Part shown: one piece after another, positions 18,793 through 29,900 of the stretch
Numbering within the stretch: position 1 is the stretch's first letter
Layout: every line of letters begins with the position of its first letter
Assembly (NCBI RefSeq): GCF_024362695.1
Contig: NC_065414.1
Span: 3,675,501-3,739,500 of the forward strand
DNA: 64,000 nucleotides
Direction of reading: 5' to 3'
DNA from: Pectinophora gossypiella
Lineage: Eukaryota > Arthropoda > Insecta > Lepidoptera > Gelechiidae
Made by a program: the position numbers and the translations under genes
The notes under the pieces: model-generated
Told to the model about the DNA's origin: nothing
What the model saw: the letters and a program-made list of their open reading frames with translations, nothing else
Databases searched by the model: none

Positions 18793-19250
18793 ATGTCTTG
18801 TGTGGTATGGGGCTGCAGCTCACATTCAGGAAGAAAAGAAAATAGCCAACAACTTCTGTCGTTTCATCGGTAAGTTTTTTGTAATTTAATAGTGAAATGT
18901 GAACTGCTGAACAATTTTAGGAAAGTAATATGTTTTGCTGAATAGATTTGTAGCATAAAATATTTGAGATATCCATTATATTATACGATTTATCGATGAA
19001 TACGGAATTGATTTGAGGTTATGTTGATTGTCCATAGTGATGTACTAAAATTATCGATACTTTTAATTTTTAGATTTCCTGTTGACGATAACAAAAAGAA
19101 AGAATGGATAATTCGCATTGGATTCTAAATAAGTACAGCCGTATTTGCTCGAAACATTTTACTGCGGATTATGTGTGATATGTGTGTTCCTAATTCGAAG
19201 TGGAGACGTCTTCGAGACGATGCTATTCCTACATTGAACATTATAGATCA
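18793..19250 (+). pseudogene. Broken THAP-domain gene
   Basis: Exon 1 (18793-18869) begins MSCVVWGCSSHSGRK and ends at a GTAAG donor. Exon 2 begins at 19074 after TTTTTAG and continues in phase with FPVDDNKKKEWIIRIG. These match the first Cys pair, F-x-R-F-P and the conserved Trp of a THAP zinc finger. That frame stops at 19126-19128. The expected Y-S-R-I-C-S-K-H-F block lies in another frame, which stops at TGA after A-D-Y-V; N-S-K-W-R-R-L-R-x-D-A-I-P-T-L then resumes in a third frame. So a C2CH THAP domain is present but split by two frame changes. It could be a decayed host gene or the head of a P-element-like transposase. No transposase core is visible downstream. Confidence 0.7.
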
Positions 19251-19317
19251 GACAGATGAAATGGTAATTACGGCCGAACACCACACACCCGAAGTCTCGA
19301 CGGCAAAAGGGACAAAA

Positions 19318-19575
19318 TCGTGGGTCCGCGTTAAATTCCCATATTTCGCCAGCTTTTGGCTAGCGGCCCACTCGGCAGCCGCCCCTGCGGTTCGAGTAGT
19401 ACGGGGCAGGTGCGTTGCTGCAAACGTGCAAGCGCAGGTCGCGTCCCACAATAAATCACGCCCCCTCCCCCAGGGTATGAGCGTGAGCCCATCGGGCCTC
19501 TTACCGTCTGTGCGGCTTAGACCCGGCGCGGTTCCAATTTGCACGGCACGTCGATCGACACCAGTGCACGGCGGA
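19318..19575. other. GC-rich block of unknown origin
   Basis: This 258-bp block is far richer in GC than its flanks (for example GCGGCCCACTCGGCAGCCGC) and starts abruptly after the THAP remnant. Open frames exist on both strands, but neither product is recognisable. It may be an insertion. The stretch 19580-20550 is AT-rich with no supported feature. Confidence 0.35.
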
Positions 19576-20755
19576 TGACATCATAAATAAATTCGAATAT
19601 TACAAAATACTTACCGATGAAACGATAACAGTTTGCTATTTTCTTTCCTTCCTGAAAGTGAGCTGCAGCTCCAAACTAATATAAACCAGACAATATAATC
19701 CAAAAAATGGTTAGATACTTACCTATCAGAGACAGAGTCTCCTTTCATCAAGAAGAAGATAATTGCATCCTACAAAAAGAAATCTTGAAAAAAAAATTAT
19801 CGACATTAATTGTAAGTAAATTTAATTTTATCGACATATTACTAAAGTGAAACCCAACACTAGGCAATGAAAAACCTGTGACAACCTACGAAATTACGAA
19901 ACAATTTTTGTATATGCGTCTTTGTCTAACATTACGCCAGTTCCGTAAGATAAAGTAGAGCAGAATTATAGAGTTCTGTTGCTATTTTAGCCTTCCTTCT
20001 ATGCTTTAGTTATTGTTCTGAGGATTTAGCACAGATAATCAAAAAGTGTTGCACATAAACAAAATGTACCTTTTAATAAAATTTACTACTAAAATAATCC
20101 AAAAATAACTAGCTTTATGTGGTAATTTTTGCATTACTATTATTTTAAATACGCATTACTTACTTGATTATTTAACATGACTACAACTTGTAAACTTGTT
20201 GTAGACGGTGAAAATAATAATATGGGTAGTTTTTCGTGGGTCACACTAGACAGACAGACTATAAAAGAAAGTCACAGTGAAACTATACTTTAAAAATATC
20301 AAAAAAATACATGTTCAATGCGCCATCTATTGATGATTGATTCAAAACTTTAATAACGTAATCTAAACATTTAAAAATGTTGACAAATAAAATTAATTTA
20401 AACTCAATGTTTATTCGCATGTTTAAAAACTGATACAATTAAATCCATAAAATAATTCCAAAAGTGTCCAATACACGAAATATTGTCGCTTGAAATTAAA
20501 TATTATTAAAAGTTTCCTGTTATCGGCAATAGATGTCACAGGTGTAGAGTTCTTTTTGTGTAAATAATTTATCTGTCACGCGGATGAAAAATGATGGATG
20601 ACATGACAGCCGAACAAAAATTATTACGGCGTGGATTTGTAGTTAAAATTTTGTGAAACTTGCACGCTTACTGTAAGAAGTATTTGTTATACAATTTGTT
20701 GTGTGTTTTATACCGTTATTGGTAATCGTATTTAAGAATTTTATAAGTGAAGATA

Positions 20756-20842
20756 ATGACCGATATTTCAAAAGTTTTGAGTCAAAGTTTGTGCATATCA
20801 TTGTCCCTCTACTCGAGTTCCCCGGTGTTTTTGCCGTTATAG
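20756..20842 (+). promoter_or_regulatory. Upstream ORF 1 before groucho (28 codons)
   Basis: An ATG 200 nt upstream of the groucho start opens a 28-codon frame beginning M-T-D-I-S-K-V-L and ending TAG. It acts on groucho only if the 5' UTR extends this far, which cannot be shown here. A second (20868-20918, 16 codons) and a third overlapping one (20893-20931) follow. Confidence 0.4.
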
Positions 20843-20955
20843 CAGCAGGAAACGCGTTTACCTGGCAATGTTGAAGAGAGTATTCGATTTACATGGAACT
20901 GAAAGAGATTATTTTTGATTGTTTGTGTTGAAATCGTTGGATTTATAGTGACGAG

Positions 20956-23900
20956 ATGTACCCAACGCCGACGCGGCACCCGGCGGCCGCGGTAAGGGTT
21001 TGTGTTATTTTCTAACTCCACGCTTTCTGTTTTGTTTTTACGTCACATTTGACTGAAAAAACATGGTATAATTCCAACTTTAAGGTTAATAAACAAAGTT
21101 AGAAGCATCATCTTACTAAACTTAAAGTACCTTGCCTCTTAAACTTGGAATTGTATTTAGTAACTTAGCTCTTTGGGGATGTTTTCATGTTGACTTCCTT
21201 ATTGTGTTTGTATTTAATTTTTAGGGGCCACAACCTACTCCAGGACCTATAAAATTTACAATAGCAGATACTTTAGAGCGTATAAAAGAAGAATTTAACT
21301 TTTTACAAGCACAATATCATACGTAAGTATTGTGTACTAAATAGAAAATAACACATGTTTTTGGTTGATTGTGTTAAACTTTAAATTGGGTTAAAGGTGT
21401 GAGAAAGTGTTAAGATATGCTCTGTAACACTATTATCATAATAATCTTGTATTGTAAGTGATCATTGTGTTCATCATCATTTCATAAAGAGGTAATGGTT
21501 ACCTACGCAACTGGCAATATTTTCAGTAAGTTATTGAGCAGAGGATGAATTGTTAGTTGCTTACTAATCAATAATATACTAAATATTCAAATGTATGTAT
21601 TATATACTGTATCTAAAGCAACAGACAGATAATTTATATAATATATTATTCCTCACTAGCTGGCAGTGAGAATTGATAGCGGGGGTTACTTTTCATTGTC
21701 TTTTTTCTTTTTAACCAACTTCAAAAATGAAGAAGGGTATTAATTTGTGTATCATTAAAAAGCCTCCTTGTTTATCTGTGTTTTTGACTCATGTGGTATG
21801 TGAAAAAGTATACTACTATGTAACTGCTTGCAAAAAGCAAAAAAGTGTAACTACTTAATTGTGTTTTAAAAGTAGATGGAGAGATGGTAACTGATAACAG
21901 AGAGAGAGGGACAGAGTATTTTATTTTAATAGCAACATTATTTTTATTTCAGATTAAAATTAGAATGTGAGAAACTAGCTAGTGAAAAAACTGAAATGCA
22001 AAGGCATTATGTAATGGTAAGTTGCTTAATAAAATAAATACAATTCTTTTTATATTCCCCTAAATATTTTCAGACTCATTTTGTTTTTTCTCTTTGCAGT
22101 ACTATGAAATGTCTTATGGATTAAATGTTGAGATGCATAAACAGGTATGAATATATATTTTTTTACCTATAAACTTAATATCTGTCAATTGCTTGCTAAA
22201 TGGCCTTTGAACCTCTGGTAATAAGGTATCTGCCAGGAAGATGGAAAGGTTTGTGCTTGGTAGTGGTATGTGTAGATGCTGTATTCATAATTAATTTGAT
22301 ATTTATATTAAGTAACATTACATCACTAATGAACAATACTCTTCTTGGTGTAGCATTCTCCATGCAACTTTTTTAGGGAATAATAGAGCCGTGGTTTCTC
22401 TCTTGCCTTCCGCCCTGCAGTACTCTGTCTGACGCGAGTGGAATGGCGCGTTTTGTTAGAACTGAATTATGAGTATCTGGTAAATCATCATGATCAATAA
22501 TCATAAATAAATATAAGCTCACAGCTGGATGATGGGCTGATTACTTGTCACAGTAGGGTTCATCATATCCATCTTAGGACTGTATCAACAGTGGCTGCAA
22601 GTTGTCTTTGATTACTTGTGGTTCTGCCCACCCCATAAGAGATAACGGTCGTGAGTATGTCTGTATAAGATTACAACTATATTCCATATTTGTGTAACCA
22701 GAATGACACATCCAACGAATTACGAACTAAGTACCCACATTTCACCGAGCTTGTGAGGTTTATGAGTGTATTTGATGGATTTTATTTTCTTTTTTTTCCA
22801 GACGGAGATAGCAAAGAGGTTAAGTGCTATAATAGGGCAGGTGCTCCCTTTTCTAGCACAGGAACATCAGCAACAAGTGGCCTCAGCTGTCGACAGAGCG
22901 AAGCAAGTTACTATGACCGAATTGAACTCTATCATTGGGGTAAGAAAGTCTACATATCACATCTTTCTCTGTTGTATGTATGTATGTAGTCCAAGTGAAT
23001 AAGTAATTACTACTTTTTATTTTAAAATTCATAAATAGAATTTGAATACCTTTTGAATATGAAATGAACAGGCTTTGTATCGACATTAGTGATAGATAAC
23101 AAATACTGTACACAACTCAAACTACACATATTAACCAGTAAACATTAATTTTACCATACTTAACACATGAAGAACTAAGGCTGCTTAGCAATATGGCCGC
23201 CTATTGTGCTTATTTAATGCGAATTCTACTGTCCCATGTATTTCATATTATCATATATGCAGTAAAGAATTATCGATTGATTAAAGAACTCTGTTTCTGC
23301 TCGCGTGTTCGTAGTTAGTACTATAATTCTGGAAACTACCCTATATCCGTCCGTATAATATGTGTGCCAATTTTCAACGAAATTGTTCCAGTTGTTTAGG
23401 TGAAAAAGTTATATATAAGCTGATAGACTTTCGCATTTATTTTAATAATAAATAAGTATGGAGAAAAGCAAAATGATAATTCTTTCAAGTCTTGTAGTAT
23501 ATTAGACTGCATATTTGTGTAGGTGCCAAAAATGGTAAAAGCGAACAGCGCAGGCGTGAAACAGATGGCCATCATCTGGGTTTCCAATTTTTCATAGTCT
23601 TGTAGTTTTCAAGACTAGATAAGAGTGGATTTGTTAGGTACGCACGCGTGTTCCACTTTAGGCCACAACCGTCACTTACCAACAGGTGACATTATGGTCA
23701 CGAGAACCTATAGTAAATAAAAAAAAAGACAAATTTTCATTGCATATTTTCCACAGCAGCAACAGCAGCAAGGTCTTCAACAACTTCTAGTAAGTCCAAA
23801 AACTTTGGATTTCATAATCTATGGTTTTATTTGTGTGTTGTGATTAACATCTCTTTACATTGGCACATTTTTTTTTTCATTTTGTAGCCAGTTACTAGCC

Positions 23901-26900
23901 GGTATAAATATAAATTGCTTTTTGATTTATTTTTAAATTTATGTCATAATTTTTAAGCTTATCTCGGAATACAATTACTTTTTAATTTGCACCGTATTGA
24001 TGTAATCCTAAAACTTCATTGTATTCATTTTTTAATCGCTCATGTAATAAAAATTGTAATAGTTATGATAAAGGCGAAGCATGTAGTAACATAAATGGGA
24101 AATAGTTAAGTTGTCAATCATGCATATTTATATTATAGAAAAATATATATAAATAATGGAGCCGAATGTGGCAGACTCAAACTGTATTTTAATTTTACGT
24201 GTCTAAAACTAGCTCTCTTGAATATTTTGAATCTTTTAAAAATATTGTTTACGGCTATCCGGTATGAGTATTATGTGGCCGCAATCTAACCCGATGAAGT
24301 ATTAGTTTGCGGCCGGGGTGGACCTATCTTGGTTGATTTTGGCGCCCCCCATATTTCGGCGCCCCCCATATTTCGGCGCCCCCCATATTTCGGCGCCCCC
24401 CATATTTTGGCGCCCCCCATATTTCGGCACCCCCCATATTTCGGCGCCCCTCATATTTCGGCGCCCCCCATATTTCGGCACCCCCCATATTTCGGCGCTC
24501 CCCATATTTCGGCGCCCGGTGCGGTGGCACACCTCGCACCGCCCTATGGCCGCCGCTGGCGAGAGAGTAGTTTCCTCACTTCTTCGCTTTTGACCATGCT
24601 CCAGCATACAAGGGAAATAAAACTCAAACTCAAAAATTTCTTTATTTCAGTTGGTAACATAGTTACACTGTGATTGAGGGACTTTCTAGGCCACGTTCCC
24701 CAAAAATAATATAAATGGCGCTGTCGATTATAGAAATTCTCGTTATTTTGATCAGAATAATAATGGGTGAAAGGTGTAATTGTGCCTGGGTGTAAAAGGG
24801 ACATCATTTATACCCAAAAACAAAGATAAAATATGCATCTCTGTTATCCATGAAATTAGAACGTTAAACGAAGGAGAATCTTTACAGCGCAATCTATATT
24901 GTTTTTTGACTAACATAGCCTGGAAAATACTGTCACGAGCATTAATATGTATTCACTTTGGTACCATGTCACATTAACTTTTTTGACAAATTGAACTGTA
25001 AGTCTCACTAAATGTCAAATATGTTAGTGCGACAGAGTTCTAAAGTGGGTACATTATATTGCTCATGCATGACTGTACCTCATATTATTTTTTTATATGA
25101 ACATATTTTTGTATAATGTCTTATCCACCTAAAACTACTGAAGCTAAACACGTGGCCACTAGTAAATACATATTAACAATAGCTAGCAATGGAAAAACTA
25201 ATTGGATTTAACTGTTTTATTGTCTAACCTCACATTTCATTGTATGTAGCACTGTTGATTGTATGATGCCTAACTCGTACTAGCAATAAAATTGCTTTTA
25301 AGATGTCATAAATTGATTGTTAAACAAACTTTGCGTCCATATCTACATGTTATTTTTATTATTTTAATGGTATTTTAAATATTATTACATTGAATTGATA
25401 TTCATTTTTATCGTTCTGCACTGTTGTAGGAGATTATTTGATTTCTAGAACGTTTCATTTTGTTTTGATCCTGTAAACTTTTGAAGCGAATTGAATTATT
25501 AAGTAGCTATCTTTAGTTGTTACACTTACGAAATTATTTTTATTCAACCATGATAAGCCTTAAATCACATCAAATCATTACAGCCTCCGTGGTCTAGTGA
25601 TAAGAGCGTTAAGCTTACGATCTGGAGGTCCGGGTTCGATTCCCGAGTGGGGACATTGGTCGAAATCGCTTTGTCTTTCCTTTCTTTGGTAAGGGCATAG
25701 CAAGCTTGGATCACCTGATTGGGCGAAAAAGTAAGATGATTTCCTGCTTCGGAGGGCACGTTAAGCCGTTGGTCCCAGCTATTAGCCTTAAAACCACCTC
25801 CATCAACCCGCGGTAGAGCAGCGTCGTAGAGTATGCTCCATACCCCCTCTGGTTGAGTGAGGGGAGGCCTGTGCCCAGTAGTGGGACGTATATAGGCTGT
25901 TATGTCATGAAAGGCTTAAATAGTATGTTGGTACAAGTATTAGATTATATTATTATTATGAGTAGTATTTTGCACAGTACATCGCAAAAGTCCTCAAGAA
26001 TTAACGGAAAGCTTTTCTGCCCCTCGCTGTTAATGTTATCTGAGAGATATAGCGCAACGGTGTCTTATTGGTTGACATTTTTCATAGACAAAATTTAAAT
26101 CGCGTTCTACATTCGCTGTATTGTATTCTGCTCGTATAACTACTTGTAGTCTATGTAACTACAACATAGCGAATGTAGAACGCGAATGCGGAACGCTCGA
26201 ATAAGTATTTGACCCCTTCTGTGTGATAGGATCTTTAAATAGTCAATAAAATACCACCCGAGACAAAAATGCAATTAGGTCAAAAATATACAAGGGTCGT
26301 TCTTCTTTTTTATCGACAATAAAAAGACATTTTCTCGATTTATCGGATTTAACATCTTTAAAATTATAACGGCAATAAATATTTTAAAACATCATATAAA
26401 GATGTGTCTGTAGAGGACTATTTAGTGGTTCTCTTTATCTTGGTAACATACTTTTCTTTGCAGGCGCATTCCAAAAAATATTGTGACAGAGTGGCCCTTT
26501 TCATCGGAGACAGCATTTCAATTTACCACTCTGTTACATAATTTTGTGAAAAACGATCAAGCTACGTTAATAACTAATTGAGGAACCGATTAGTATTTTG
26601 CTTGTATTTTGAGTATAATAAGATAACTATATTTTTGGACAATCAAAACATGAAATAAAATTCTAAAACATAACTTATCAGAAGCAGAACGAAGGACAGA
26701 TCATTGTCGATAAAAAAGAAGAACAACCCACAAAACAAATCGACAACCTTTTTTCGAAGTCGGTTAGTAAATACTTATTTTTGTCGTTGCAGCAGCAAAT
26801 CCACGCGTCCGCAGGCCTGCCGCACGGCGTAGGCGCAGCCGGTGGCTTACTAGGCGCAGGCGGGCTCCTATTCGCTGGTGGAGCGCCACCGCCGCCGCAT

Positions 26901-29900
26901 TTACCGCCGCCTGCGCATAAAGTTAGTCGACACATACGCACTTAATAAATAAAACATTTATTTACTGTTCATGTACACGTGTTTGTATTATAAGATAGCA
27001 TCAAGGCTTGTATCTCCGAAGGGGTAGGCAGAAGAGGTGTCTTTTTTATTTTATATGGGTAACATCATGTGTCTTCACGAGTCATGTACGGAGAGTCGTA
27101 CAGTCATGAGCAATATAATGTACCCACTTTAGGACTCTGTCGCACTAACATATTTGACATTTAGTGAGACTTACAGTTCAATTTGTCAAAAAAGTTAATG
27201 TGACATGGTACCAAAGTGTATACATATTAATGCTCGTGACCGTATTTATCATATCATGCTCAGGTTACAGTTACCCTACGGGGACCCTACCATTCAGTGA
27301 TGCAAGTGCCTCCGTGGTCCAGTAGTTGAGCATTGGGTTCCGCAGGTCCCGGGTTCGAATCCCGCAAATCACTACATAACAAAAATCACTGTGAGCTCTG
27401 GTTTATTGCCCGAAAGTAAGATGATCCGTGCTTCGGAAAGCACGTTAAACCATTGGTCCCGGTCACTGCATCGGTTCATAATCGACATAAATGAGCCGAT
27501 GCAGTAGACACATTTTTTTGACGTGAATTATTGTAGATTTGCCGCAAATGGCATTAAATACTTGGCCAGTCAGAGTACACCCGCGCCTCTGCGAACGTTC
27601 CGAATAGTACCGTAAAACGGGGTAAATTGGTCCAATCTTTACTTTCAATTGGAATTTTGACCTACTTCCGTAAGTCATAGGCTATGCAACTTTTTATCTT
27701 AAAGATGTGTCATAAGCTCTTCTTTATGATAAATAGCTTTAAATTCCCAAACTAACGTCATATTTTAAGAAAATCGATAAAAAGTCGCTTGGATTCCAAT
27801 TTACCCCACACGGGGTTAATAGGTCCTACAGAGAGGTTAATTGGAATTTTCAATAGGGTTGAAACAATTAGTTTTAGTTCTTACTAGCGGCGTCTCGCGA
27901 CTTTGTCTGCACTGTATCTTAATAAATTATAGCCAAAACCCAATGGATGTCGCCGTTCGATAGGGTCAAGGTGTCAACCTTGCCAACCAAATTCTTCCTC
28001 TTTAATAACTTTTTTACGCATAACTTGCGCATTTAAAGAATAGATTTAAAAATGTCGTCCGCGCGCATGGTTTCTCGTTCACACTATTTAGCTGTCTACA
28101 GTGTGTGAGCGAAACAACATGCGATCGAATTTCAAATCTATTCTTTAAATATATGAGTTGTATTAACTTTTTTACTCGGAGTAGGAATTATTGTCTTTTT
28201 GAATGTCATTACCGCACTAGTGCGTAATGGGACACATGCTTTTTCGAGAAATTAAATTAAAAAAATACTTAGCACCAAAATCGGCATTATTATGGATCAA
28301 TTATGAGCAAATGTGTTGAAAAAATAATAAAAAGAAAATGTAAAAAAAGGGTATAAGAGGTTTTCTTGTTTACGACTGCAACATGATATAAAAACTGTTT
28401 ACCTATAGGTATAAACGTGTATATTACATCATATATAACATAGATTACCTACATCTTACTCACGAATTAGGTGGATTCGATTTTTGACAACCCTATTTAG
28501 AGATTCCAATTTACCCCTTAGTCAAACCAAGTAACCCCTACTTCGTTCCAATTATACCTGTACATGTGCCTATTTCCCCCCGTTGCGTTCCAATTATTCC
28601 TAAAAGAATCTAAAAACGAGTGCCTGACTAAAAACTAAGATTATCAGTGAAATTTAGCAATTATTTACTTAGTTACTATTATACATAATAACAAGTCGAT
28701 TTCAACCCTTTTTTAAATAAAACAGCAAAAACCTGAAGTTAAAAAGTACAATTTTTACGTGGCTAGGAAGACCTTACTTTAAAACGGTTTTTTTAGGTGA
28801 ATCCTGATTATTTCGATAAAATTCACAGTGTAGCCAATAGCAAAAAATGTAGGTTCGTTCAAAAATACAAAAAGTATTGACCTAATCAAAAATAGTATGA
28901 CAGTAACAGAGTGGTTTAGAAAAGCAGAGTTTTATTCCAATTTACCCCGCCATTCCTATTTACCCCGTTTTACGGTAAATTCCCAAGCAGTTTACATTAC
29001 AAACGCCCCCTTGAACTCGTTAGGTGGAGCTCCCTCCTCCAGCAGACGTGAAGCCTGTATTGCCTGGAGGGCCGCCGCCTCCGCCACTATTGCCAGGCCA
29101 GCCGCCACCTCGGGAAGACGAAAGACTGCTCGCCTCTAGAGCTTTGCAACAGGTATTTATGGGAAAAAATACTTAACGACCTCGGTGTTGGCATCACGAT
29201 CCGGAGGTCCCAAGTTCCAATCTTGGTCAGGACTTCACAAAAATCTCGTCATTACAGGCTGATCACTAGTTGTCCGAAAGAAAGATGATCCGTGCTTAAG
29301 CCGTAGGTCTGGGTTACTTACTGATCTGCTAGTGATACGTAGTTACATGATCCACGTCAGGGGTCTTCGGCGGCTCAATAATAACCCTGACACCAGGAAT
29401 GCTGAGGTTGGTTATCTATTTCACGACCCAGATGATAGAAAAATATATGGTTCATTTCCCGGGGATGTCAAAGTCTTGGCAAAACCATATGTTTTCAGGA
29501 CAACATGGAGCCATTTAGGTAAATGCGGTCAACTTTAGAATCTATGCACACAACTTTTTTTAATGAGCCTACACAATTTGCCGACAAGTTGTGTGAAACA
29601 ATGTCCTACTTAACCGCTGAGGGTCTTGAAACTAAAGTCGTGTGCATAGACCCTTGGCTATACCATTAGGACACAGTGATATTGCGGCGAATACGAATCC
29701 ATTTCTACAGTTATAGTTCATGTATCTAAACGACACAACTAAACATCATACCGTCTCTTTCCTGCAGCGGCGTTCGGTATCACCCCATGAGCGAGAGCAG
29801 AAATACCGCCCGCCCCGCTCCCCCGTAGAACCGGAGGCTTTAGACGTGAAACGCAGAAAAGACGAGAAGGTACTCAGCCATGTGAGTCTGTGTAGTGTAT

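Noticed and set aside
19171..19578. 135-codon frame continuing from the THAP remnant into the GC-rich block as a real protein
   Set aside because: Only the first part matches the THAP C-terminal end; the rest is the unrelated GC-rich block.
24341..24521. CRISPR-like regular array
   Set aside because: The units are contiguous with no variable spacers, and the genome is eukaryotic.
24302..24673. Four overlapping open frames on both strands with repeated peptide units
   Set aside because: They are translations of the 17-bp minisatellite; the peptide periodicity comes from DNA repetition.
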